The notes under the pieces are model-generated. The model was given only the letters and a program-made list of their open reading frames with translations. It searched no databases and was not told the origin of the DNA. A DNA stretch of 19,145 nucleotides from Muribaculaceae bacterium (GTDB taxonomy: Bacteria; Pseudomonadota; Alphaproteobacteria; Rs-D84): assembly GCA_023665245.1 (NCBI GenBank), contig JAMPEH010000034.1:1-19145 (forward strand). Direction: 5' to 3'. This document shows positions 6,509 to 15,560 of the stretch, piece after piece. Position numbers and translations under genes: made by a program. Positions within the stretch are counted from its first letter, which is position 1, and each line of letters begins with the position of its first letter.

Positions 6509-9337
6509 ATGAGAGTTAGATATAATTTCCTTGCCCTCGTGGCAATGCTGATATTTTTGATTGCCTTTCCCCCCGATATCGGGGCGGAAGGGCGTCTCTT
6601 TAGAAAAGTGCCTTCCGGCGGAGAGAGTGCACAGATCTCGCAGACCACTGTCTACGACATAAAACGCACCGACGACGGCTACACATGGATAGCCGCTGAA
6701 GGCGGTTTGTTCAGATTCGACGGCGAACACACCGCAAGGATTCTTCTTCCTGATGAGTCAAAAGGTATTGCTCCCGTGAAAAGTCTGGCTCCCCTACATG
6801 GGGGAGGTCTGATAATCGGCACTAACTCAACTCTATATCATCTCTCGATAGATAAAAATTCATACAAAATAGAGGCTCTTCTGGAAGGGAAACCCTTCTC
6901 CGCCACTTGTGGTATGACCACAGCAAGTGGTGATGCCGTTATTGGGGGCGACGACGGATTGGTCGTTTATTCCCCTGCTTCCGGAAAGACCACTCACATT
7001 AAACTCGACAAAAATATTCTTAAACTGACCAATAACGTAATCGACCTTGCCCCGGCACCTGAAAAGTTCGGTGTCTACGTGCTTACCAAAGGAGGTATCT
7101 TCCTTTTCGACCGGACCACTTTCGCTGTGACCCCCATTAAGACTGTGCGTGAAATTGGTTCTGTGTCTCCCGAATCTCTCGCCGCCACAGCCGACCGCCT
7201 TTTCATTGGCACTACCGGAGAGGGTGTGCTCGAGCTGAATCCCGTCGACGGGACTATGTTCAACACCCAGTTTGTCGGCAACGGCAACGTCGTCACTTCC
7301 CTTGAAACCGGTTCGGATGGCAAATTCCTCTACATCGGTACTGATGGTGGAGGTGTCGTCAAGATAGATCTTGCCACAGGGGCCGACACCATCTATCGTC
7401 ACCACATCTCCGATCTGAAGGGCCCTACAAGCAATCAGGTCTATTCCTTGCTTAGTGACCCGGATGGTGTGCTCTGGATGGGTTACTATCAAAATGGTGT
7501 GGACTATACTCCCGAATCCCGAGGCCCTTTCCGGCTCTACGACAACCCCTCGACCTACAATTCACGTGGCATTCCGGTCCGCGCTCTGTCGATTAATCCC
7601 GATTATTCCGTGATTGGTACGCGCGAAGGTGCCATTGTCTACATCAAGAAGGATGGGAAGGTATGGCGTGTGGAGTCGCCCGAATTGAGGTCGGAGATGG
7701 TGATCTCCTTGCTCAACAAAGGTGGCAAAATCTATGTGGGCACCTATGGTGGCGGTATGCAGGTGCTTGACCCTAAGACTAAGACCGTCACCAATTTCGC
7801 TCCCGCCAAGGATGAGCCGGTCTTCAAGACTGGACATGTCTTCGCTCTCGCCTCAGATGCTGATGGCGACATTTGGGCCGGAACTAACGACGGCCTGTTT
7901 CAGTTTGATGTCGCGGGGGGAGTGAAACATTTCACGTCCAACCTTACTGCCCTCCCGGAAGGCAACGTCTATGGCATATTCTTTGATTCCGAAGGGAAAG
8001 GATGGATTTGCACCGAAAGCGGAGTATGCATCTATGATCCGGAGCGCAAGGTGCTCCGCACCGACCTTTTCCCGGTCGCATTCCCTAAGCAAACTCGTTT
8101 CCGCACTGTCTATGAAGACAGCCGGGGCCGTCTCTATTTTGTGCCTGAGACCGGATACGTATATTCCTGCAATCTCGATTTCTCCAATCCCCGCACTCTC
8201 GAATATCCCATGATCGAGGGCACTGATGCCAAAAGTGTGGTGGAGGATACCTTCGGCAACATCTGGATTGCAACAAACCGTGGCATTTTCCGCACCGATT
8301 CCATTGGAAACACCACCAGATTCGGGCTCGCTTCAGGCCTCCCGTCGGTCTCCTTCCTTCAGGCCCAGCCATTGGCCGACGGGGAGGGTGGGATATGGTT
8401 TGGCAACTCAGAGGGTCTGCTGCGTCTCGATGAGAAATCGATTGATGAGTCGATAAAAAGCCAGCGTCAGCCTGTCCCTACTATTGTGTATGTCAACGAT
8501 CACCCTCTGAAAATAGTCCCGGAAGCAGATAAAAGCGGTGTATATTCAATTAATATTGACACTCCGGCCAACAATCTCAAGATTGACTTCGCCACATTCT
8601 CCTATGCCATCGAAGAACCCGATGCTTACGAATATAGCCTTGACAATGCTCCCTGGCAAAGATTCAAAGATGGTATCTCAGTCAGTTTCTATGACTTGAT
8701 GCCTGGAAGCCACACTCTGCGTGTCCGTGCCGCAAATGTTTCAAATCCCCGGGAAGGAATCGAGACTGTGGTTAGACTCCACTTGCCCTATCCGCTGAGC
8801 TGGAAACTCGGACTTTTCACGATTGTCATCCTCCTTCTCGTCTCGATCGGGCTCGCTTTCCGTGTGTTCATCCGCTATAGCAAGAAAGACAAGGACACCA
8901 ACTACACGGTTTCTGATGGATCCCCTGCACCGGCTCCGGCAGAATCTACCCCACAGAAGAAATATGTATCCAACACCATGACCCGAAATGAGGCCCGCGA
9001 GATCTCCTCCCGCATCGAGGAGGTGATGAAGAAGGAAAAACCATACATGCATGCCGATCTGAAGGTCGGAAAACTTGCGGAGTTGGTTGGTATCTCAAGC
9101 CATAAGCTCAGCCAGTTCTTCAGTCAGCACAAGGACCTCTCCTTTTATGACTACATCAACAAATATCGGGTCGATGAATTCAAGCGTATGGTCAAGGAAG
9201 ACGATGTGAAAAATCTCACCCTTTCCGCCATGGCGGAGAAGGCTGGGTTCTCTTCCAGGGCATCCTTCTTCAGATACTTCAAAAACATAGAGGGCATTTC
9301 CCCGGGAGAGTATATGAAAAGCCATGAAAAGGGCTGA
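6509..9337 (+). CDS. Transmembrane AraC-family regulator with periplasmic propeller sensor, no kinase
   Basis: The 942-residue protein looks like a hybrid two-component sensor without its phosphorelay. After a signal peptide (about residues 1-26) come Reg_prop-type propeller repeats, each with an IWxGT-GGLxxxD-like core, such as YTWIAAEGGLFRFDG, LYIGTDGGGVVKID, IYVGTYGGGMQVLD, IWAGTNDGLFQFD and IWIATNRGIFRTD. A Y_Y_Y-type domain follows (about 680-760, ending MPGSHTLRVRAAN), then one membrane helix (about 767-787). After a charged and Pro/Ala-rich linker (about 790-845) comes an AraC-type double helix-turn-helix (about 845-938), with KLAELVGISSHKLSQFF and SAMAEKAGFSSRASFFRYF. No HisKA, HATPase or receiver domain fits into the linker. 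Periplasmic oligosaccharide binding would therefore have to be transmitted directly to a membrane-tethered DNA-binding domain. It probably controls this PUL; the repeats just downstream are candidate binding sites. Confidence 0.9.
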   Translation: MRVRYNFLALVAMLIFLIAFPPDIGAEGRLFRKVPSGGESAQISQTTVYDIKRTDDGYTWIAAEGGLFRFDGEHTARILLPDESKGIAPVKSLAPLHGGGLIIGTNSTLYHLSIDKNSYKIEALLEGKPFSATCGMTTASGDAVIGGDDGLVVYSPASGKTTHIKLDKNILKLTNNVIDLAPAPEKFGVYVLTKGGIFLFDRTTFAVTPIKTVREIGSVSPESLAATADRLFIGTTGEGVLELNPVDGTMFNTQFVGNGNVVTSLETGSDGKFLYIGTDGGGVVKIDLATGADTIYRHHISDLKGPTSNQVYSLLSDPDGVLWMGYYQNGVDYTPESRGPFRLYDNPSTYNSRGIPVRALSINPDYSVIGTREGAIVYIKKDGKVWRVESPELRSEMVISLLNKGGKIYVGTYGGGMQVLDPKTKTVTNFAPAKDEPVFKTGHVFALASDADGDIWAGTNDGLFQFDVAGGVKHFTSNLTALPEGNVYGIFFDSEGKGWICTESGVCIYDPERKVLRTDLFPVAFPKQTRFRTVYEDSRGRLYFVPETGYVYSCNLDFSNPRTLEYPMIEGTDAKSVVEDTFGNIWIATNRGIFRTDSIGNTTRFGLASGLPSVSFLQAQPLADGEGGIWFGNSEGLLRLDEKSIDESIKSQRQPVPTIVYVNDHPLKIVPEADKSGVYSINIDTPANNLKIDFATFSYAIEEPDAYEYSLDNAPWQRFKDGISVSFYDLMPGSHTLRVRAANVSNPREGIETVVRLHLPYPLSWKLGLFTIVILLLVSIGLAFRVFIRYSKKDKDTNYTVSDGSPAPAPAESTPQKKYVSNTMTRNEAREISSRIEEVMKKEKPYMHADLKVGKLAELVGISSHKLSQFFSQHKDLSFYDYINKYRVDEFKRMVKEDDVKNLTLSAMAEKAGFSSRASFFRYFKNIEGISPGEYMKSHEKG

Positions 9338-9352
9338 AAGGAACTCCCGAAA

Positions 9353-9428
9353 AGTCTCAAATAATTATGAGATACATCAGTCTCAAAAAATTATATTATT
9401 GATATAAGCTATGTTGACTCAAAAATGT
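9353..9428. repeat. Direct repeats upstream of the ECF sigma promoter, candidate operator
   Basis: This lies in the 206-base gap 9338-9543. AGTCTCAAATAATTAT (9353-9368) is repeated as AGTCTCAAAAAATTAT (9379-9394), matching at 15 of 16 bases with a 26-base period. A shorter relative, GACTCAAAAATGT, starts at 9416, which is 36 bases after the matching G of the second copy. The first copy also contains the inverted pair TCTCA/TGAGA (9355-9359, 9368-9372). AraC-family proteins commonly bind direct repeats upstream of the promoter they activate, and these sit about 40-115 bases before the -33 element at 9468. Binding by the neighbouring regulator is inference. Confidence 0.5.
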
Positions 9429-9467
9429 GTCGCTGAATTATATGATATGAATCTCGCCTGAAAAAAA

Positions 9468-9498
9468 GTTGACAGCCGATTTCTTTTTCATAATTTTG
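9468..9498 (+). promoter_or_regulatory. Bacteroidales-type promoter of the ECF sigma gene
   Basis: GTTG (9468-9471), 19 bases, then TAATTTTG (9491-9498). The -7 box matches TAnnTTTG exactly and the -33 box matches TTTG at three of four bases. Transcription would begin near 9505, leaving a leader of about 40 bases before ATG 9544. The imperfect -33 box is compatible with a promoter that needs an activator. Confidence 0.65.
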
Positions 9499-9543
9499 CA
9501 CTCGTTAACCTCGCTAACGCGAACCAACCAACGACTAAAAATT

Positions 9544-10053
9544 ATGACAACGGCAGACATGAAACAACTTATTTCGGAGACATATCTCTCCCAAATCGAC
9601 AAGCTGGTGGGCTACATCAGCAAGAAGGTCAACGACCGCTCCGATGCGGAAGACCTCGCGCAGGACGCTTTCGTGCGCCTGCTCAATTATCCCACGGAAA
9701 TCCGTAAGGAAAACATCCGTGAGTTGCTGTTTACGGTGGCAAGTAATCTTGTCAATGACTACCTGCGTCATCTTTATGTCAAAAACGATGTCCACGCACA
9801 TCTGGCCAATACCGCCGACTGGATGGATGAAAACACCGAGCAGAAGGTGGTGGCCAATGATCTTGCAAATCTTGAAAACAAGAAACTCAGCTCAATGCCC
9901 GGACAGCGACGAATCATATATATAATGCGTATGCACGAGGGAAAGACCTCCCAGGAGGTGGCCGACAAACTGGGTATCTCAAAGCGCACCGCCGAGAATC
10001 ATTTCCACCTCGGCATAACCCAGATGAGAGAGTATTTCCGTGCTTGTGTCTGA
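9544..10053 (+). CDS. ECF-type RNA polymerase sigma factor
   Basis: The 169-residue protein has sigma region 2 (about residues 15-80), with the core motif DAEDLAQDAFVRLL (34-47), and sigma region 4 (about 118-165), with the helix-turn-helix KTSQEVADKLGISKRTAENH (134-153). This is the two-domain layout of extracytoplasmic-function sigma factors. The open frame reaches back to 9469, but that ATG overlaps the promoter, so the start at 9544 is preferred; A-rich sequence precedes it. No FecR-like anti-sigma gene adjoins it: the next gene is SusC. In Bacteroidales, ECF factors beside susC/susD genes usually activate them. Here control may instead be at the level of its own transcription by the upstream membrane regulator (inference). 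Confidence 0.92.
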   Translation: MTTADMKQLISETYLSQIDKLVGYISKKVNDRSDAEDLAQDAFVRLLNYPTEIRKENIRELLFTVASNLVNDYLRHLYVKNDVHAHLANTADWMDENTEQKVVANDLANLENKKLSSMPGQRRIIYIMRMHEGKTSQEVADKLGISKRTAENHFHLGITQMREYFRACV

Positions 10054-10065
10054 CGCATTGAGTAA

Positions 10066-10091
10066 ATTGAAATTTTTATCCGTATTTCAAT
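10066..10091. repeat. Inverted repeat in the susC leader
   Basis: ATTGAAAT (10066-10073) and ATTTCAAT (10084-10091) are perfect inverted copies separated by 10 bases. The repeat begins 13 bases past the sigma-factor stop and lies about 70-95 bases before the SusC start. It may be an operator, part of a sigma-dependent promoter region or an mRNA hairpin. It is too AT-rich and lacks the U-tract expected of a terminator. Confidence 0.45.
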
Positions 10092-10096
10092 CTACA

Positions 10097-10109
10097 AGAG
10101 GTTACCTCT
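10097..10109. repeat. Short palindrome in the susC leader
   Basis: AGAGGT and ACCTCT are perfect inverted copies around one central T. The palindrome lies 5 bases after the inverted repeat at 10066-10091 and about 50 bases before the SusC start. As DNA it could be a protein-binding site; as RNA only a 4-base-pair stem would form. Function is unknown. Confidence 0.35.
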
Positions 10110-10159
10110 CTTCTTTGAAAACCGAAAATAACAATAAACAACATAAAAACAACGAAATC

Positions 10160-13100
10160 ATGAAACTTACATCTAAACGGAGATTCGCAGCCGTAGCGAT
10201 GGCATTGGCAATCCTGGGAATTCCCGGATTATGCCTTACTTCCGCATCGGCACTTGCAGCCCCGGCGGCAGCTGTCGCTCCAGAAATCACCGTCAATGGT
10301 GTGGTCACTGACCCGCAGGGCGAACCCCTGATCGGTGCCACCGTGATTGTCAAGGGAACAACCCAAGGCACTGCCACTGACCTTGACGGACAGTTTACTC
10401 TTAAAAATGTCACCGGAAAGACTCTTGTCGTTTCCTATGTCGGCTATCAGACCAAAGAGGTTCAGGTGGCCGAGAATCTTGATATTGTGCTCGAAGACGA
10501 GACCTCTCTGCTCGACGAACTCGTGGTAGTCGGCTATGGTGTCCAGAAAAAAGGCTCTCTGACAGGTGCCGTTTCTTCTGTTGGCGAAAGCACTTTCGCC
10601 GACAAAGGCTCCACCACCGACCCTCTCGCAAACCTGCAGGGTCAGGTGCCCGGTATGTTGGTTACCCGCGGTTCTTCCGCTCCCGGTCGTGAAGGTTGGG
10701 CCATGAAGATTCGTGGCGAGGCTTCTATCAATAATACAAGCGCTCTCGTCATCGTTGACGGTGTGCCGGGAAATATCGATGACCTCAACCCCGATGATAT
10801 CGAAAACGTTTCAGTCCTTAAGGATGCCTCCGCAGCCATATATGGTGCGCGTGCAGCCGGCGGAGTGGTGCTCGTCACTACAAAACGTGGCAGCAAATCC
10901 GGTAAACGTCCCACCGTTTCATATACAGGCAACCTTACCTGGAAAGTCTCCGATCCCCAGATGCAATGGATGAACCTCCAGCAGTGGGCCACCTGCATTG
11001 AGGAAGTTTTGTATAACGAGGGAATCTCAAAGGGCAATCTTTCCACTTTCCAACCGGTCGGAGCATTCCCCTATGCCGCCATTTACGCCATGAAGACCCG
11101 CGACCCGCAATATATGGGCACAGTGCAAAGCTATTCAGCCCTTGGCGGTAATGCCGATGCAATTTCCGACATAGGTTTCCTCGACATCGACCAATATGGC
11201 GACACTTTCGGCAACGCTTTCTCCCAGTCACACTCGCTTTCTGTGAGTGGCGGCTCCGACGTGACCAAGTATAATGTCAGCATCGGCTATATGTATGATG
11301 GTTCGCCTCTGAATTATGGTATCGATGAGAAGTCAAAGCGTTTCAACGCCCGTGCCAACAATGACTTCTTCATTGCCAAATGGTTTGACCTCTCCACTAC
11401 CATCTCTTTCGCCCGCCGCGACAACACATATCCACTCAATAGCCCTTCCGGCATCAACGGTAACCCTCCGGGCTCGCCAATTTTCTCTTCCGACGGAGAA
11501 CACGCATTCGGTTGGCTCAATAATTATTCAGATATAGGTGTCGCCAAGTTCGGTGGCGGTAAACGCAACATCTACAACGAGACTGTGGTTAATGTTCGTC
11601 CCACCTTCCATCTTTACAAAGGTCTTGACATTATCGGCACCGTGGGCTACACTATCAAGGACTGGGTCAACAAGGAGACACAACGCAGAAACTATATGTA
11701 TACCTGGGACAACGAGGTCATCGAGACCATGCAGCGTCCAAACGACAACCGCTTCACCCGCTACAACCGCTCGGCTCTATATCAGATCTATCAGGGCTAT
11801 CTGAATTATCTCACCGATTTCGGAACAAACGGCACTCATAACTTCACTGCAATGCTCGGTATGAGCTACGAACGCGAAACAAGCGAATCCACTCAGACCA
11901 AAATCCTGCATCTTGCCGACGGCTTCCTTGAGAGCCTTGCTTCCTACCAGAATGCCGACGGCGCGACAGTGGAATTCACCGACGACAAATACACCTGGGC
12001 TCTTGCATCTTACTTCGGACGTATCAACTACGACTATGAGGGCAAGTATCTCGTCGAACTCCTCGGACGCTATGATGGCTCCTCAAAGTTCACACGTGGC
12101 AAAAAATGGAAGGGTTTCTATGGTGTGTCGGCCGGCTGGAGAATCAGCCAGGAGAAATTCATGCAGGGCATCGACTGGCTCACCGACCTGAAAATCCGTG
12201 CATCCTACGGCGAGACAGGTAACCAGTCAGGTATCGGCAACTACGACTTCGTGGGCAACATCAAAACTGATGCAAATGCCGGAAACACCTCCAATACCGG
12301 TCTTTTCGGACCCACCGGTTCCGCAACTACGCAGACCACCCTTTCTCAGACAAACGTAATAAGCCTCGACCGCACTTGGGAGGTGGTGAAAAACACCAAC
12401 GTAGGTCTTGACTTCTCATTCCTCTCTGGAAGACTCAGCGGCTCTTTCGAATATTTCTGGAAGACCAACGACAATATGCTCGTCGCAGTGACTTATCCGA
12501 GTGTGTTCGGTGCGTCTGCTCCTAACACCAACAGCGGCAAACTCTCTGTCAATGGTTGGGAACTCCAGCTCAACTGGCACGACCGAGTGGGCGAGGTTTC
12601 CTATAATGTCGGATTCAATATTTCTGACGCCAGAAATAAACTCGTATCGATGCCTAACGCCACTTCATACTCTCAGAATGCCATCACTTCGCGCCGCGAG
12701 GGTTATGAACTCAACACTATGTGGGGTTTGGAATTCGTGAAACTTATCGAAAACGAGTCTGAACTCGAAAGTTATCGCGCTATGCTCGATGCAGCCGACG
12801 GACAAAGCCTCGGTGCCAACACCTCCCTCCTTGGCATTGGCGATGCAATGTATGCTGACCTTGACGGCGATGGCAACATCGACTATGACGACATCAAATT
12901 CCTCGGTTCCACCAATCCTCGCTACTCCTTCTCGCTCAATGCGGGCGCCCAGTGGAAGGGTTTCGACCTCAACCTCATATTCCAGGGTGTGGGCAAGAAC
13001 AATATAATTCGCGATGCAACAACCCTTACATCTCCCGGTCGCAACATCTATCAGATTCAGGGCGGTCAGTGGTACGACAAGACCTGGGGCTACAACATGG

Positions 13101-13546
13101 GTGAGGACTCCCGCCTTGTGGGCCAGGAAATCCCATACTACAACGTGGCTGAGGATGGTTCGCTCGTGCCGACCACCGTTACCACACAGGCAAGCGACTA
13201 TCGTGTGGGCTACAATGACCCCTACAATGCAGCTCCACGTTGGAGTCGTGACGTGCATGCCTACAACTATCTCTACAGCGACGCGTGGTATCGCCTGCAG
13301 AATATGGCTTACTGCCGTCTGAAAAACCTCACCGTCGGTTATACTCTTCCCAAGCAGTGGACGAGCAAGATTGGTCTCGACAAAGTGAGACTCTATTTCA
13401 CCGGTACCGACCTCTTCACCATCAAGTTTACTAAAGACAAGACCGATCCGGAAAATACATCCACCAATCCTCTTGGCGGTACTTCAGGCTCCAATGCCTA
13501 TCCGTTCTATCGTTCTTACACCGTAGGTCTTAACTTAACATTCTAA
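10160..13546 (+). CDS. SusC/RagA-family TonB-dependent outer-membrane transporter
   Basis: The 1128-residue protein is the outer-membrane barrel that imports oligosaccharides delivered by SusD, powered by TonB. After a signal peptide (about residues 1-34) come a carboxypeptidase-regulatory-like domain (about 43-112, VNGVVTDPQGEPLIGATVIV), the signature LDELVVVGYGVQKKGSLTGAV (118-138), read here in two overlapping parts as LDELVVVGYG and VQKKGSLTGAV, a plug domain with DDIENVSVLKDASAAIYGAR, and the barrel ending in YTVGLNLTF with a terminal Phe. The STN domain that links such transporters to FecR anti-sigma factors is absent. The open frame extends upstream to 10040, but only ATG 10160 gives a signal peptide. 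The leader before it is A/C-rich (ACAATAAACAACATAAAAAC) without a Shine-Dalgarno site. SusD follows after 16 bases. Confidence 0.96.
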   Translation: MKLTSKRRFAAVAMALAILGIPGLCLTSASALAAPAAAVAPEITVNGVVTDPQGEPLIGATVIVKGTTQGTATDLDGQFTLKNVTGKTLVVSYVGYQTKEVQVAENLDIVLEDETSLLDELVVVGYGVQKKGSLTGAVSSVGESTFADKGSTTDPLANLQGQVPGMLVTRGSSAPGREGWAMKIRGEASINNTSALVIVDGVPGNIDDLNPDDIENVSVLKDASAAIYGARAAGGVVLVTTKRGSKSGKRPTVSYTGNLTWKVSDPQMQWMNLQQWATCIEEVLYNEGISKGNLSTFQPVGAFPYAAIYAMKTRDPQYMGTVQSYSALGGNADAISDIGFLDIDQYGDTFGNAFSQSHSLSVSGGSDVTKYNVSIGYMYDGSPLNYGIDEKSKRFNARANNDFFIAKWFDLSTTISFARRDNTYPLNSPSGINGNPPGSPIFSSDGEHAFGWLNNYSDIGVAKFGGGKRNIYNETVVNVRPTFHLYKGLDIIGTVGYTIKDWVNKETQRRNYMYTWDNEVIETMQRPNDNRFTRYNRSALYQIYQGYLNYLTDFGTNGTHNFTAMLGMSYERETSESTQTKILHLADGFLESLASYQNADGATVEFTDDKYTWALASYFGRINYDYEGKYLVELLGRYDGSSKFTRGKKWKGFYGVSAGWRISQEKFMQGIDWLTDLKIRASYGETGNQSGIGNYDFVGNIKTDANAGNTSNTGLFGPTGSATTQTTLSQTNVISLDRTWEVVKNTNVGLDFSFLSGRLSGSFEYFWKTNDNMLVAVTYPSVFGASAPNTNSGKLSVNGWELQLNWHDRVGEVSYNVGFNISDARNKLVSMPNATSYSQNAITSRREGYELNTMWGLEFVKLIENESELESYRAMLDAADGQSLGANTSLLGIGDAMYADLDGDGNIDYDDIKFLGSTNPRYSFSLNAGAQWKGFDLNLIFQGVGKNNIIRDATTLTSPGRNIYQIQGGQWYDKTWGYNMGEDSRLVGQEIPYYNVAEDGSLVPTTVTTQASDYRVGYNDPYNAAPRWSRDVHAYNYLYSDAWYRLQNMAYCRLKNLTVGYTLPKQWTSKIGLDKVRLYFTGTDLFTIKFTKDKTDPENTSTNPLGGTSGSNAYPFYRSYTVGLNLTF

Positions 13547-13562
13547 TCCTCTCCCGATCATT

Positions 13563-15512
13563 ATGAAGACAATAAAGACATTGGGCATATCTGCTTTGGC
13601 AATGCTTGCCCTCACAGCCTGCGACGATGCGCTTGATTTCTATCCCGAAATCACCACCAACGAGGCTAATACCATGACTAAAAAGGAGTTTTACGCTTTC
13701 GAAGTCAATACTTGGTATAGTTGGTTTCCAAAACTAATGGATCAGGGCGACCTCCAGGGGCTCGCATCCCGCGACGGCGACTGCGACCTCAGCACAAGCC
13801 TCGATGGCGCCATCTCCGCATCCCAGATGAGCCAGCCGGAGAAAAACAACCGCTACAACAACTACTACAGCCATCTCCGATCGATCAACTATCTGGAATA
13901 CTACGCCAAGAAATACTACGAGGGTGACCAGAAGGATCTCGATGAGTATCGTGCCATGGCCCGTTTCTTCCGCGCTTACGAAAGTTGGATTTTCTTCCGT
14001 GATTTCGGCCCGGGTACTATCGTGAAGGAAATTCTCGAACCCTCTTCTGAAGAGGTTATGGCTCCACGTGCCTCACGCGATGAGTTTGTTGACTTTATGA
14101 TTGAGGATCTCCAGTATGCCATCAATTCAGGCTATCTCCCCGTGGAGTCAAAGATACGCAATTCCGCCGATGAAGGAAAAATCACCATTTCCGCGGCAAA
14201 TGCTCTCTTGGGTCGTATATGCCTCTTCGAGGGTACTTGGCAGAAATACCACACCGAGATGGACAGCTATCCCGCCGAACTCAACCCCACCACTGCGGCT
14301 TCACGCGCCGATAGAAGCGCATATCTCCTTGGCATCGCTAAGGATGCACTCAAGAAGGTGATCGACGACGGCAGCTATGAGCTCTTCCACAACGACGCAC
14401 TCGGACAAGCCTCCTATAAATATATGTTCACCCTCGAAAACAAGGCTGCCCGCAACCCCGCTGGTGTGAAGAAAAGCGCAAACCACGAGTATATCCTCAC
14501 CAACCGCTTCGACGAGACTGCTAAGATTGCCAACCAGAACTGGGTGCACACCTACAAGGGTTTCGGAATCAGCCGTCACCTCGTGGAAAGCTTCGAGACC
14601 AAGGATGGATCCCCCGTCTCCACCGACTATTCCGACCCGCACTATTGGTGCAACGGCAACATGGACCCGCGTATCTCCGAACTGGGAGTTGCTTTCATGG
14701 ACTATAGCTGGGCCTACAGCTGCAAGCGTGAGTCTTATGAAGAGATTGGCACTCCTACTGTAAACTCCATCATTTCATTCGTGGCTGGAGTAAGCAAATG
14801 GAGTGTGGAGACCACCTGCGGCGCCAACGATGCAAGCTACGATATCCCCGTAATCCGTCTGGGAGGTGTATATCTCGACTATGCCGAGGTGCTTTGCGAA
14901 CTTGCCGGTGGCAACTCCCTGGCTGTTGGAGAAAACGAGCATATCAATCTCCTCCGCAAACGCGCCCACATGCCCACCAAGAACACCTGGACTCTTGACG
15001 AAATCCGCAAGGAACGAGCATGCGAACTTTATCTCGAAGGATATCGCGTCGACGACATCCGCCGCTGGGCAAAGGGTGAGGAACTTTTGGGTTGCAATCT
15101 CGAAGGTCTCTACATCGGAAAGACTGACGCCGAGCGCAAGAATATCTTCATCGCTTCTCCTTGCTACACTGTGACTGTGAAAAACCTGACATGGGATATT
15201 CTCAACACTTACCGGTGGACAAAGCTTGAGAGCGGCGACAAGTGGCTCTACGTATTCTGCGACCCCAACAACAAACCGACCTACGACCAGGCTGCCGCCA
15301 AGAAGAACGCCGAAGGAAAGTCTTCCTTCTTCACCAGCGCCGACCCCACAAAGACCATCCGCGATGGATTGGAAATCAGCAGCGATGGTTATTATGTTCT
15401 TGAAAAGAAGGAAAACCGCAAGTTTGAAATGCGCACCTATATGAATCCACTCCCCGTGGATCAGATGGTGCTCAACCCCAACCTCGTCCAGAACCCCTTC
15501 TGGAATAATTAA
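13563..15512 (+). CDS. SusD/RagB-family surface glycan-binding lipoprotein
   Basis: The 649-residue protein is the SusD partner of the preceding transporter, a surface lipoprotein that caps the barrel and binds glycan. It has a lipoprotein signal peptide with lipobox LTAC (Cys20) followed by acidic residues, DDALD. TPR-like helices include MARFFRAYESWIFFRDFGP near residue 133, and the C-terminal family signature EIRKERACELYLEGYRVDDI (residues 480-499) is followed by RRW. YLDYAEVLCELAGG is another typical block. At 649 residues it is somewhat longer than many SusD proteins, mainly through a C-terminal extension. It is co-transcribed with SusC and followed by a strong hairpin terminator. Confidence 0.95.
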   Translation: MKTIKTLGISALAMLALTACDDALDFYPEITTNEANTMTKKEFYAFEVNTWYSWFPKLMDQGDLQGLASRDGDCDLSTSLDGAISASQMSQPEKNNRYNNYYSHLRSINYLEYYAKKYYEGDQKDLDEYRAMARFFRAYESWIFFRDFGPGTIVKEILEPSSEEVMAPRASRDEFVDFMIEDLQYAINSGYLPVESKIRNSADEGKITISAANALLGRICLFEGTWQKYHTEMDSYPAELNPTTAASRADRSAYLLGIAKDALKKVIDDGSYELFHNDALGQASYKYMFTLENKAARNPAGVKKSANHEYILTNRFDETAKIANQNWVHTYKGFGISRHLVESFETKDGSPVSTDYSDPHYWCNGNMDPRISELGVAFMDYSWAYSCKRESYEEIGTPTVNSIISFVAGVSKWSVETTCGANDASYDIPVIRLGGVYLDYAEVLCELAGGNSLAVGENEHINLLRKRAHMPTKNTWTLDEIRKERACELYLEGYRVDDIRRWAKGEELLGCNLEGLYIGKTDAERKNIFIASPCYTVTVKNLTWDILNTYRWTKLESGDKWLYVFCDPNNKPTYDQAAAKKNAEGKSSFFTSADPTKTIRDGLEISSDGYYVLEKKENRKFEMRTYMNPLPVDQMVLNPNLVQNPFWNN

Positions 15513-15560
15513 AAAAAATGGATGTTGATTAAGTAAAATAGATTATAGGTTCGTATTAGG

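Noticed and set aside
9469..9543. Upstream start for the ECF sigma gene
   Set aside because: The ATG at 9469 lies within the promoter's -33 box, upstream of the expected transcription start, and the extra residues do not look like a sigma-factor N-terminus.
10040..10159. Upstream start for SusC overlapping the sigma gene
   Set aside because: It would put 40 residues before the signal peptide. ATG 10160 starts a normal signal peptide.
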